Of a stretch of DNA of 64,000 bases, positions 51,396-63,980 are shown in pieces. Source of the DNA: Sycobia sp. Sy_11 (taxonomy: Eukaryota > Arthropoda > Insecta > Hymenoptera > Epichrysomallidae). The position numbers and the translations under genes are program-made. Positions within the stretch are counted from its first letter, which is position 1. Every line of letters begins with the position of its first letter. The stretch is taken from contig JACCIC010000175.1 in NCBI GenBank assembly GCA_018907035.1, forward strand, positions 679,501 to 743,500. The letters run 5' to 3'. The notes under the pieces are model-generated. The model saw only the letters and a list, made by a program, of their open reading frames with translations. It was not told where the DNA came from and made no database searches.

Positions 51396-53064
51396 TGGTG
51401 CATTTACTTCTTTTGCTTTGAACATCGACTACTTTTATTATTCTATACTCTATTATGCGATCGCCTCGCTCAAAGGTTGGTCGTATGTAATGAAAAGCTG
51501 CAAGGGTCTTATAATGACATGAAGGAATTTTAAATGCAATCTAAGTCTTTCAAAATGAACGATGCAAACAAGTCTATAATCTTCTCGATAATAAGCGTTC
51601 ACACAAATATATTGTTGCAGTAAAAAAAAAAAAAAAAAAAAAAAATGGATCAAGTGCATGAAATACAAAGAGTCACGATTATAAGCAATTCAATGTCAAT
51701 TTCTTATGTGTAAAAGAATTATAGCTATACATTTAGGTAGTTTCGTGAGTGTTATTAGCCCTTCGTATCGAGAGTACCATCAATATGGTTTGAATAGCCG
51801 GCCGACTTAAAAACATCGATCAAAGTTGAGTTTTGGAAGAAACAATTTTTTTTAGTTTTATTAATATAGATAAGATGTACTTTACATAGTATGTAAGTTG
51901 TATATTGTTTAAAAAAAATTTTCTTTTCATCCCTTTCTTTTTTTGTTAATAAGATGCCAGTGATCTCTTTTTTTTCAACCAAAAATGATATATTTTTAAA
52001 TAAAAATTTCAATTTTTTAAAATAATTCTTTCAAATTTTTTTTTTTTTGTCATTATATAAGAACTTGAAGCATTCAAAATTACGCGTAAAATTCTTTATT
52101 AAAATTTAGTGTATTATATTTGAGCGATACAGTGTTGCTTAAAGATAATAAATAAAGCGTATGTATAGTGATCGGCTGACAAAACACGTGTATACAAAGG
52201 GTTATTAAGCTTTATTTATCATTCTGATTTTCAACATTTTTCAAGAACAAAGATAATTACGGTATGCAGATAGATTAATGTATTTATATACAGTATAGCC
52301 AGGCACGGCGAATGATATTTTTCTTTTTTTCCGATTGATCAAAACAATACCATATAGTTTTTTTTGTAGAATAAGCAGCAAAAAGGATAGAATATTATAG
52401 GTGGCAATTAATAGGCTTATGAAAAGACTGTATAAAACCTGTGCTATATTATTGTTTTTTTTTTTTTTTTTACTTTATCAATTTACTTATGATTGGCTTA
52501 ATTTAACGTTGACTATCTTTTCTATAAATTTTGCCTTTTACTTTAAAAATTAAAAATTGTACTTATGTCGACTGTTTTCAATTAAATTAATAAATACTTT
52601 CATCGGACTTACAGCCTTTGTACTATAATATATATTATATTAAAATAATGACAGTCCTTGTTTATCATCACCCCTTAAGAATTTGAAATATAACTTACCA
52701 CTAATGATAAATTAGATTGAAAATTACAAATAATAAAAATAAAAATAATAAACTATATTCTATGCCAGCGAAGGACAACCTAACTGCCCCACCATCTTAA
52801 ATTTAAATTCTCCTTTGGCGTCCGACGTTTCAAACCGCTACGGTTCATCTTCAAGGACTGATCATCTTAATCTTCAACAAATGACAGTCCTTGAAGATGA
52901 GACCGTAGCGGTTCGAAACATCGCGTCGGACGCCAAAGGATAATTTAAATTTAAGATGGTGGGGGCAGTTAGGTTGTCCTTTTAGTATAATTTTAATATA
53001 ATTTATTAATTATAAAAACTAAGATCAAGTTATATTGTAAACGTTGTAAATAATTTGTATATGA

Positions 53065-53121
<57 letters not shown>

Positions 53122-56100
53122 GTATGTACTTATTATCCTATTAATAAAACTTAATTATAGCTTTGGGACTAGGATCGGTTGGTGCTCGCGAAGAGAGAGA
53201 CCTTCCACTGTGACCTGCTGTGACCGTTGCAAGACGTCTTTATTAGCGCGTCCGCGTTTTTGTTTACAAATGCTGATGTTTATCCAAACAAAATGGTTGC
53301 TCGATTAGCAATTTCCGGGAATTCTAAGTCCAACATAAGTAGGGCCAAAGAGCAGAATAAGAACGGCGGGTTGCGAATATTTATATACTGTTTTCCTTAT
53401 TCAATTATCGTAACACCGCAAAAATAAAACGAATATCCAATGCAGTAAATTTCGTTATTTTAGTAACTTTTTTCTAAGATTCGAATTTCATTCTATTTTC
53501 GTGATGCTCGCGAATGAAAAATTCCCCGCTCGCTCTATGTTACTATGGGGAGAATTTTGGGGGAGGGGGGTATTAAACCTCGCGTACTCAATCGTTTCCG
53601 AGTATACTGTATAAAATTAAAGGATAGAACAAGAAGCGAAGATATGTGTAGTACACGTGTAGTATAATTGCAATATATAGAGAAGTATAGAAATTAATTA
53701 TATATAGGTCATTTGACGTTGAAGAGATTGTTACGTACATAATTTGTTAATTTGTAAGTAATTCAGATTTAACAGCTTTGACGTATCTTACTTAACTAAT
53801 CAATTATGAAGATTAATTTTCAATCTTATAATCGTAACAAGATTAAGTATACGAAAACAGTAAAAATATTATAAAATGTTGTGAAGCAAGCCATTAATTG
53901 GCAATAATTCTTGATGATAATTAATGTACTTAAAAGTGTCAGATAAATGACCAAAACAATATCGATTAGAATGTTTACTTTGATCATTACATTAAAAATT
54001 ATCTATCTTTGCTAAAATAAAACTGCTGTTTCCAATCGACGGTGGATGAAAGTATATCAGAAAGTATATCATATAGAAAATATATAAGATTTGTACCAGT
54101 TTATACTCAATAATTATACCAATAACACTTTTTCGTACAGCGTTTAATTAAATATAAATTGATAGTTGCCATTCTCGTTAATGAAACATCGTTGAAGTAA
54201 TCGCAGAAAAAGATAAAATTGAAGAAAAAAAACGTTTATATAATAAATGCAAAATATTTCAATAACCATTAATAAAGTTTTTTATTTTTACCGCAAATTC
54301 TGGATTATATAATAATACGAATTGAAGAATAGTTAATTAATTTCAAAGAATATCCCAACGCAGAAGTAAACATGTGAATAAATTATAATTTCTATCTAAG
54401 TTATTATATATTCAAACTAACATGATTACGATTTTGTACAGCTAATAACCTAGAAAAATAATCTTTAAAAATGAAATATAAACAAAGATGGGCAACAATG
54501 CTTTTCAATGCTTTGCCTATTTCGTTAAAATGTAATCGAGACATATGTTATAATATATTTATAATCCATCTTTCGTAATGAAAATGATTATTTATTTATA
54601 AGTGCTGTATGTACTTATGAAATACGCGTATGATTAATAAATTTTATTTTATAATTAGCGTTAGGATTATCCGCTTATCCAACGAATATTCGCATAATCG
54701 GATATTTGAAAAAGATTTACTTATAATGGGGAGCTGAACTATTATTTAGTTTTCAAACTGGTAGTTTACGGCGAAAAGAAAAAAAAACTGCTTGACGGTT
54801 TTCTTTTATTATGTGTATTTATGTTATAATTAATAAGTTATTTTCCGAAGCGTAGAATATAACCCTAAATTTGAGTCTTTGTTTCCTGACGGCGTTAGTG
54901 CTTCAGAGAGAAGTTGATCTATTTATTCTGATTTAATCAGATTTAATTAGAAGTATTATGAACATTATGACAATGGAATATCATTGCGTTATAAAACGGG
55001 TACCTGTACTCTGCCTGTACCTGCGGGTATTATACCAGGCACTACAAACTACAAGTCAATAAATCTCAATAAATATCTCAACTCGAGCATTAGACCGGAA
55101 GCATGTGTGCGTTTACATCTCTGAATTGTATCAGTTCGTAATTCGTACATATATATATTCGTATATCTGTCATTTTCTATTACTTTAAATAACCTATTAT
55201 AGCAGTCTATACGAGTTGAGCTTAAAACTGTTTTTTCAACTAACTATAATAAATGTAATAGTATATTACAAATGAATGTTAACAACATCGATAAATTGAA
55301 AAAAAATTATTTTTAGAAATAAAAATACCAGCTTCGGTTGACTACTCAAGACAGCAAAATCTCAACAATGCAACAATTAACTGCTCTATGGCGTGCTGAC
55401 GGCAACATGGCGCGAACAAGATATTCAATTAACTTTATTAATTTGCACAGTTAATTAACAAAAATTTATAGATATTCTATACGAGAACTTGAGTTTAATC
55501 TGCTAATTTATGATAATTTTTTACTTTTATTAACACGTTTACCTCTTATATAATTTACGAGTAATGTAAATTATCTACAGTTAATAAATAAATCAATAAA
55601 TAGATAAAGAATATTCAAGCTATCCGCATAGTCGGAGACTCCGGGCAGAGCTTTCAGCGCTGCTTATATACACACGCGCGCGCGCGCGCGCAGGGAATAA
55701 GACAATAATTATTCGCGCCGGCAGTGGCGGTCCTTACCATGGCGAAGCCGCTCAGCAGCTCGGACGTCGTGGCGGTCGCCTTCAGCTTGGCCCTGCTCAT
55801 GTGCAGCCTCCTCCAGGACAGGCCCTCCGGGCCGTCCTGGTTCTCGGGCCCGCCGCCCAGGTGCCCGGCGCAGCAGCAGAAGCCGGCCCCGGCGGCGCAC
55901 TGGCCCGCGACCGGGGCCATCCTCGTCGGCTGCAGCTGCATGTCGACCGCGGTGTAGCCGAGGCCGCCGCCGCCGCCGCCGCCGCCGCTCGGCCGGCCGG
56001 CGAGCCGGGGCGGCGTCAGCAGCATCTCGCTCTGGCTGGCCGCGGGGAAGGGGCCGCCGAGGTGGCCGTTGCCGTAGCCCTGGAGACTGCTGTTGTGGAG

Positions 56101-59100
56101 GTGCTGGTGGTGGTGATGCTGCTGTTGCTGCTCGCTAAACTGGCTCTGCCGCGAGAGCTGGCCCATGGATGTGGGCCTCGGGCGCTGTGGGCATAGGATT
56201 TTGCCGATATAACCTTTCGTGTACAGTGTACATATATGCAAAGGCGCATTCGCCGGAACGATCTCGGGGTCGAGCGATAAGGAATATGAGAGCAGCGAGA
56301 ATTTTAATATTCTCTGATAAATAATCGATTTTACGGTAAAACAGGACGTTCGTGGGTTATTAAATTTTTTTTTTTTTATGAAGCTTCGGTAGATGATTAA
56401 ATTAAAATGTTTTTCTTTTCCAATAAATTATAATTATTCGAATGTTGCGCGCGACGATTAATAAATTCATATAATTAATTCGTTATATGCAAATGAAAGT
56501 ATAAATCTATATGCTGAAGATCTTACTTGATATTACGTTAATAAACTAGTAACGTTGTATTAATTAGTCGATGAGTTCCATAACCTCGTTAACCTCTTAA
56601 AAACAATAATAAGACAATTGCAGTTAGAAATTCATGAAATATAATGTATATATAATGCTCCCTACAGGGGACTTTACTGACAAGTAGATGAAGGGCCGCT
56701 TCGGTCAGACGATCTATTTGCTTCGTGCGTCAGGTTGGAGGGGATACAAAAATCGGAGCACTCGTTCATGGTTGCGTAAAAGTGTACCTTTTTTAAACCC
56801 GTTTTTTATTACTATGTATATAATAGAAAATGATTCGTCAAACATCTGACAACTGACCTATACTAACCATAAATACAGTAGGAAAATCATGTTAATTATA
56901 CGCATCAAAATTTATATACTTGTTTGTTTGTGCTTAAAAAATCAGGCAATTTTATATACCCGTATAGCATTGCAACTAATTGAAATTAGTATGCAATTCA
57001 ATTTATTTTCAATTCTTTAATTATTAAATTCCTATGAAGGTCGATGCCATTGTTCTCGGATTTTTGTATCCTTAAAACCACGAAGCATATACCCCCTGGT
57101 TTATATCATTGAAAGAATCAAAATATTAATTTATATATTAATTTCATTAAAACTTTAGTTACTTTTTACTAAGTTAAGAAAAATATAATTAAATTGAAAC
57201 TGCATTTAAAATTTTTTTAATTTTTTCCCAAAGAAAGAAATTTTATTTTTTAAATAAATTTTTTATATATTATTTTTTATTTTTCTCTTATAATTCATAA
57301 AATGAATCAACGGCGAGGTAATTTTGTTTGAAATATTTTATAGTACTTAAAAATAATTACATATAAACTGTAATTAGATAATCTAAAAAAATTTGTTTTA
57401 ATATATTACTTCAAATTTAGCTGTGCCCAGAAACTAGATGAACGATTTCAGGGGATTTACAGATAGATATTAGTGGAGCCGATGAAAATTGTCCGGAAGA
57501 ATATATGAATGAACGCAGGGGCTAAAATAAAATAAAGAAGTGGTTACGTAATTTATGGACGACCTATTACCGCTTGCAAGTATTTACAATACAATATTAT
57601 TTGAGCGTTAAAAAATTTTAATATAGATAAATTTTTTGTTGGCTCGATTATACGAATCGAAGGCAAGACATGTAAGATACTCCATTTGAAGAAAATTTTA
57701 AGCATATGCCTATTTATATACTTGTCTCAAAAATATCGAACTGTTTAAATATTTGTCTCAAAAACAATTGTATGTAAAAAAAACGTTTTTTTGTAAAATA
57801 ACTTACTCTATAGTAAGTAATAAGCGCCCACTGTGTCATACATGTGTTTTTATAGAAATATAAAGCATTAAATCTAATTGTATATTGAACTTTTTGATAT
57901 ATTTTATAGTAATGTCTATATTATATTTTTAAATTTTTACAATGACAACTTTTAAACTGAACAATAATAAATAAAATAATATAAGAATGATTTTTTTTTT
58001 ACTTATTACTATATGAAAATGTTTATTATTATTATTAGTATTCATTATTTGCTGAAGCCGATTAAATTATTATTCGAAATAAAAATAGCAAAATACAAAA
58101 AACTAATAATAGGAAATAATAATTTTAATAGGAAAGACAAAGATATGTAATAATAGGACATTTGCACAAGTCAAGAGAAATGTATTTAACACTATTTTTC
58201 AATAGGTAGTATCAACATATTATGAACTAGGAAACCAATAGAATTTTGGATCAATCGTTTAAGTAAGTATTAAATTTGGAAATCAATTAAAAATTAAATC
58301 CTAACTTGAAATGTCTGTCGCGCGACTCCCGTGACGTAATACTAGAACATTTTCATAGATGCTTTTCCCCGTCTCATCTACGCTCTCACTCTACTTCCGC
58401 TGGATTAATTACGATAAAATAATTGAAATGCACCTGTGAAAATTATCTAGTCGCACGTCACTGGAGCCACGTGACAGATATACATTTAAATTAGAATTTT
58501 TTCTAACACGGACTTCGTATAAACGAACCAATAAATAGTTTTATCGGTCTTGCGATTTTTTTTTTTATAAACTAATAAAATTACAATGGCAGTTAGACTG
58601 CTCGTATTAATCGTCACCAGTCAGATCGTTCTTCTAATTCAGAATTAATTTTGTATTTTTATATTTCAGAATCTACGGTGATTTTAATCGATAAGGGCAG
58701 TCAGATTGAAATTATAATCATAAAAGCAACCGTAACGCCGAAGGCAATATTCATTAGTTCGGATCACGTCAATTTACGAAAATAGAATTTTATAATGAAG
58801 ATTCGTATAACAGTTTTATGATTATTATTATGACTAGCAGAGCTGATTTCGCTTTAATATTTTTCAATGTAAAAACCTTTTTTAAATAGTCTTTTTTTTT
58901 TTAATTAAAAATTCAATTAAAATTACTGTAGGCACTCGTGGGGTTATGAACTTTCTCAAGGCTACCGATATATATATTACTTATTGCCATACCAATCTCA
59001 CATTTTCATCATCTATTATCGTGTTTTCCTCGAAGATATTTTTAATAAATTCATACTTACAGTTTTTATTTTTTTATTCTTTTGCATCATAAAGTAAGCA

Positions 59101-60215
59101 GAAAAGTGTATAATTATGAAAATCGTTCTATTATAGTTGCGTGAATAAAGCGATTGTATAGTTATAGTAAGACAAGATTTATATTTCGATTTCGTTGACA
59201 CGTACAACAGACAACAATAAAGTCGTAAACTGAAAAGTATATAAATTTCAATACGAAATACTGAATTTACTCCCGAGTCGATGTATTAAAGAAAATATTT
59301 AAGAAGTTATTGTGCGCCACGGCGGCTAACGATTTATTATCCGGCAAGTAAGAATAATATATACTAAATAAAATGAAATGAATTTCTAAATTTAAAAATA
59401 GCTTTTTAAACTGAAAAGAAGCAACGCGAAAAGCGAAAATATGCACACCGGGGTGTAAAAAAGGTTGTAAAATCTTAAACACGATGTTTTTATTAAAGCA
59501 AGGACACGAGGATTTGGCTTGAATATCCTGTTTCGGGCTCTAGAAATGAGATGGCAAGTGATTCAGCTTCGGATATATTAGCATCAGACGAACATAGTTG
59601 TAATGATATTTATAACATAAGCTACACTTGTAGAAGTCGTTAGAAATGTTAAAATTAAATTGTAAAAAATGCGTTGGTAGTAAAGTAGTAATGTATAATT
59701 TTACAAGTTTCAAGCGGTCATTATAAATTGCTCAACTGATTAAAAAATTTAACAGTGTCATTGAATACATATTATTAAATATCATATAATTTTATCGGGA
59801 CGATTAATTTAAATTTGAAAATCAGTAATCGGTTGTCTCAGCCCATATAATACTTTTACAATATTTAAATCGCCGATTCGTCCAGCAAGATGAAGCAAAA
59901 CGAAAGTTTTGTTCGAAATTCTTGTTAAGAATTATTATGTGAATTAAAGTAATTTTAAACATTTATAATTAATTACGAAGATATTTGGAAGAAAAAAAAC
60001 TATAACTATTGATTCAAACTGAGCGATATTTCATTTTATATTTATAATCATCGTCAGAAAAGGTATTACGCATTATTGTTTAGTAATCCGGGTACAGATA
60101 AAACCGAACAAATTACGTGACAGATATAGTATATTTTTTTAAGCTTGTATAATGTACGCGTGTGAAATATTTAACATCTGTATATATATATATATCAAAT
60201 AAGCTTAATTATAAT

Positions 60216-60269
<54 letters not shown>

Positions 60270-61483
60270 GGAATTTTTTTACGATTTCGTCAAATGTAAG
60301 ATTAAAAAATTTTACCGTTAAACTTCGGGAGGACAATTATTCTCTTTAAATTTTGAAGGTTAGAAAATGTACTAATGATTTAAGATGACTCGCTCTTTCG
60401 ATTGTCACTCGCTTGTCGATAATCAGTAGTATCGCCACCCGCGTTCGTTTGTTCCTCGGCGACATGCTTCATTATTTTATAGCTCTATTTATCTGCAAAA
60501 GCCCGTGTTCCGTTGTAAATTTAAAGCGAAAAACCAACACATTCGACCATCTTACGTACGCGTAACAATACATAACTTTTCTGTTCGGGCGAATTTCGCT
60601 CTCCTCGGTACACGGGAGCAAGCTTCGACAACTTTTGTAGGCAGATCTTAATACGAGTCTGTATAATGTAAGGATTATATTTTCCTTGAAATTTGGAAGT
60701 AAAGTATAGATCGAATATATTTGAATGATACAGTGAGTTCTTTTTATTTCATTGTAAATTATTTACGTTAAAATATTATAGTTAAACTGCACCGTAGAAA
60801 TTCTACGACAATTATAATTTTAATTATGTTATCTTTCAAAAAAAAAACTTCCTGATTTTTTCTTGCATTAGTTAATTTGTTTTAATTTAAAAATTTAATT
60901 TGTTATTAATGGCAGTATAAGAAATTTTTTTTTAATTAAGACGCTTTGAATACTTATCATCGTGAAAAGATATAATGCAGCAAAAAAAAAAAACAATTAA
61001 AATAAACGATCTGAAAAAAAATGTCCAAAACGTTCTATGTACCTTTTTAAAGCACGAAATATTAAAACGCACGAGATTCCGTTTCAAATTCGCTTCGACG
61101 TCGTTCTTATAAAACTCGGCTCATTTTAGACGCGCTGTATACGCATATGTTCTCTGACTTTTGTGAAAATATATAAATTATGTGTAGGGATTCTTGAAAA
61201 GCCACCTGCCACCGTCATTTCACGTGCATATATATATGTGCAGCAATTCTCCGGGTCGACGCGGCGGCGTCAAAATCTTCTCGTTTACGGCAATACAATT
61301 ATAGCATTCGCCGCGAAACTTTTTACACAGTAAGTGCAAAAATAGCAAATCTAAAAGCGTCAGTGACCGAGGCGCTCGCGACACTTTCACCGCGCAAAAT
61401 CTGACGAATAATTTAAGCTTCGCCTACTTCTTTTCTTCAATCAAAACCTCTTCGAACCTCAAATGTCGTATTCGTCTCGAGAA

Positions 61484-61524
<41 letters not shown>

Positions 61525-61778
61525 GAACTCACCGAGTTGTAGCCCGCGCTGCCCAGCCGCCAGACGGAGCCGTCGATCTGGGTGGACTTGCTCGACCGGC
61601 TCGGCAAATCGTCGAGGGATATCGGCTTGGCGAGCGTCGCCCTGGGGCTCGGCCTGCCCTGCTGCCGAGCGGCCCCGCTCTGGACCTCGCCGTCCGCCTG
61701 GCTCGGGCCTGCGCTGCCGCCGTCCTTGGGCTTGGCCCTCGCCGCGCCGCCGGGCCCCTCGGCGTTGACGCTCGTCAT
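49621..61778 (-). CDS. Orai: Orai calcium release-activated calcium channel subunit
   Basis: Orai forms the hexameric plasma-membrane channel opened by STIM after ER calcium loss. Three exons on the - strand join in phase 0: 61778-61533, 56184-55738 and 50112-49621, giving 394 residues. Residues 1-200 are a low-complexity cytosolic head (Ser/Pro, QQQQHHHH, eight Gly). The conserved part starts at LSWRRLHMSRAKLK, then TM1 'SGFAMVAMVE' with selectivity-filter Glu236 (human E106), TM2 'HIFALMIS', the loop 'ESPHERM', TM3 with Glu320 (human E190) 'VEVAILCWVKF', and TM4 'VIPVLVVFIAFAVHFY'. A C-terminal helix 'ELENIKKNL' is the STIM-binding coiled coil. The usual basic residue at human R91 is Thr221 here, which is odd. 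Confidence 0.95.
52820..52858 (-). ncRNA. Hammerhead-ribozyme-like core, left arm
   Basis: Read on the - strand: GTCC, TTGAAGA (consensus CUGANGA with the first C changed), a hairpin ACCG-tag-CGGT, then GAAAC, GTC and GGAC. GTCC pairs with GGAC as helix I, and GAAAC/GTC allows the minimal two-pair helix III known from retroelement hammerheads. The C-to-T change and one extra T after the core would impair cleavage. Confidence 0.3.
52887..52931 (+). ncRNA. Hammerhead-ribozyme-like core, right arm
   Basis: It has the same order of elements as the left-arm motif, read on the + strand: GTCC at 52887, TTGAAGA at 52891, hairpin ACCG-tag-CGGT, GAAAC at 52915, five extra bases, GTC at 52925 and GGAC at 52928. 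Type I topology is possible. The core deviates at its first C, so activity is doubtful. Confidence 0.3.
55738..56184 (-). CDS. Orai: Orai exon 2: variable head and start of TM1
   Basis: It starts after acceptor 'atgcccacag' and ends ...SGFAM at donor gtaagg. It encodes the Gln/His tract, a Gly8 tract from a GCC-type repeat on the + strand, a Cys-rich patch (GFCCCAGHLGG) and the basic pore extension RRLHMSRAKLK followed by ATATTSELL. Confidence 0.93.
56185..61532 (-). other. Orai: Orai intron 1
   Basis: AT-rich, with (TA)n at 60221-60265. A balanced segment at about 58310-58490 contains a CACGTG E-box (about 58470) and a TGACGTAA motif (about 58332), which may be regulatory. No other exon seen. 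Confidence 0.65.
61487..61521 (-). repeat. (TC)n tract just inside Orai intron 1
   Basis: On the coding strand, 17 TC units start about 10 nt after the 5' splice site, forming a long pyrimidine tract next to the donor. Confidence 0.9.
61533..61778 (-). CDS. Orai: Orai exon 1: N-terminal cytosolic head
   Basis: 82 codons from ATG at 61778 (MTSVNAEGPG...) to Asn-Ser at donor gtgagt. It is rich in Gly, Ala, Ser and Pro, with a 'LAKPISLDDLPSRSSKS' segment. It has no homology to the conserved channel. Assignment rests on strand, phase 0 at both sides and exon-like composition. Another start in exon 2 is possible. Confidence 0.75.
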
Positions 61779-61892
61779 CGCGATCCTCGGCGTGGGAATG
61801 GTCGCGCGCGCGTATAGAAAAGATCCGCGAAGAACGAAACTTTTATAATTACAATAAACACTGCGTATGGGGCTTTTTCAATGGTGCACTGA

Positions 61893-61929
<37 letters not shown>

Positions 61930-62117
61930 GCGAAGCTCCAAACCGTCGAGGTCGCGCAATTTTTTCCCCCTTTTTTTTTCTCAACCGGAGCAAAAGCTCG
62001 CGCGACTAGCGTACGCAGTATAACTGATGTATATATGCACACACAGGCCTATTTAGCACTGACACTTTAATTCGTAAAACACAAACGCACGCGAACCTAT
62101 CTATGTATGCCGCGACG

Positions 62118-62149
<32 letters not shown>

Positions 62150-63143
62150 TCGTCACGCTCGCACCTCGATGCGTGCCGTCGTAAAGCTCTCTATATATTT
62201 ATATATATATATATATATAGATAAACTTTTCTCGAGTACAGAGTCTCGGATGCATGTATTATATATTATTATTATTAGCCCTCGCGCGGAGCCCCTCGCG
62301 GATTTTGAGCCACAGTTCGCATCGCGCGCGCTCGCGACCCGTCGTCGCACTTCTTCGCCCCCCCCCACCCTCTCGCGGGAGCCTCCTGGGTCTCCGTATA
62401 TTTATTATGATTATTGTCGTTATTATTACCGTTATTATCGCTATTTAGCGATCCCGCCTCCGCGAGGCGCGCAGCGAGCGCGGCCGAGGGACGACGGCGG
62501 TGCGGCGGACGCGTCGCTAATTACCGGCACGTGAGCGCGACTCGATCGTCCCGTCCGTCGGGCCCGTCCGCGCGCCGTCGCCGTTGGCTCCCCGAGCGCG
62601 GGGCCCCGGCGGCTCGACTCCATTTGGATCGTGCCCCGGCCGGCGCTCCCGGGCAGTGCGGCGGCACGCGGCGACGATAATGGCAATGCCAATGATGACA
62701 GCGAGATAATGTAGCGATGCCCGGTGCACGAAATCGCGCACGCTAATGACGAGCGGGGACTTTATTAGAGTTACGGGAGCTGCGTATCACATATGCGCGC
62801 GCGCGCGCGCGTGTGTGTGTGTGTATATATATATGTATATCACTGCCGACTTGCGCCGCGCCGAAAGCTCCGACGGCTGTGTTACACGATCGAGCAAAAG
62901 TTGACGTTTCGTCGATGAGGAGTAATAATTGGAGCCTCGTTTCTGCGAAGGCAATTTCCGTTTCTTCGATTTTTCATTTCGCGTTGTTCTTTTTTTTTTC
63001 TTTCTTGCCTCGTGCAATTCGCCCGTTACGCCACGGGTTTCGTTTTATAACGATCCCTCTCTCACGCGGCACTACGCGCGATCTTACTTCGTTAGTTTCT
63101 TTTTCAAATTCGCATCATTATACGCACACGCGGAAAAATACAC

Positions 63144-63193
<50 letters not shown>

Positions 63194-63980
63194 CAGTTTT
63201 TTTCCTCACTTCTCCACGATCTCGAAACGTGGAGGGGCAGAATTTACACCACCGATCGCGCATACGTATAATATACGCGTTTCAGCTAATCCATCGGTAC
63301 GCACCAATGAGGGGAGAGGAGAAAAAAAATCGTCGCTCTATGTACACCTGACGATAAGAGTACTTTTATTATGCACATGGGTAATATCGCGTCAGCTGTA
63401 AGCCGCACTCGCACTGATTAAATCGAGGAGGGGTGAAATTTTTCCTCCCATCGGCTTTCTAGATATATATATATATTGGACGGCAGAACGCAGCGAGCCG
63501 GCGCGTATGCAATCCCTTAATCTCGGCGCCGATAAGCCCGAGGAGGATGATAAGCGAATAATCGCATGGCGCGATCGAAACGGTCTCGCCGGGAACGCGC
63601 GGGGATCGAAGCGCCCCGGCAGCTCGCTCGCGCGTTCTTCGAACTCCGTGATAGGACTGAGACGTCGCGACGCGACCAAGCGTTATATTTCGCTCCGCGA
63701 CGCTCTCCCTCTCTCTCTCTCTCTCCCTCTCTCCCTCACTCGTCGCGCGAGTTGTATTATACACCTGTCGCCGCGCGTCCGCGATCTTGTACAGTTAAAA
63801 AAATATTCTAACGAATTTTACATTGGGGCCGAAAAAAGACAGCCGCGGCACGACGCGTGGCGCGCGCGACGCCTTCGACGCACGACGAGAGTCTCTTATC
63901 AGTATTATAGTCGCGCGCGAACGCGCGAGCACACGGCATCTCTCCGAATTATATATAGCCAAATTGGGAGGCGAAGATAT
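61779..63980 (-). promoter_or_regulatory. CpG-rich Orai promoter region
   Basis: CpG-rich DNA upstream of the first Orai coding exon, densest at about 62270-62780 and 63480-63930. It is interrupted by (TA)n at 61896-61926, 62120-62149, 62205-62219 and 63147-63192, and by CG/TG runs at 62792-62824. The start site cannot be placed, and a divergent gene beyond the window cannot be excluded. A poly(A) run reaches the right edge (63981-64000). Confidence 0.45.

Larger units (their letters stand above)
52771..52982. repeat. Near-perfect palindromic element, arms about 90-98 bp
   Basis: The left arm (52771-52860) and right arm (52885-52982) are reverse complements with a few substitutions and a 5-nt insertion in the right arm, separated by about 24 nt. 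The ends read aaggacaacctaactgcc and, inverted, ggcagttaggttgtcctt. It is too short for a protein. It may be a fold-back MITE or a terminal remnant of a Penelope-like element. Confidence 0.85.
50113..55737 (-). other. Orai: Orai intron 2
   Basis: AT-rich with (TA)n at 50398-50438, 51354-51392 and 53069-53118, and poly(A/T) runs. It contains the palindrome at 52771-52982. A less-AT-rich patch at about 53160-53420 shows no known domain. Confidence 0.7.

Noticed and set aside
55801..56196. Ala/Glu-rich + strand frame over Orai exon 2
   Set aside because: It is a shadow of the Gly/Gln/His-rich Orai coding strand.
61463..61768. Arg-Glu repeat frame opposite Orai exon 1
   Set aside because: It is a translation of the (GA)n tract and the antisense of exon 1.
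62103..62692. Several GC-rich frames upstream of Orai
   Set aside because: They occur on both strands in CpG-rich promoter DNA and show no domain.
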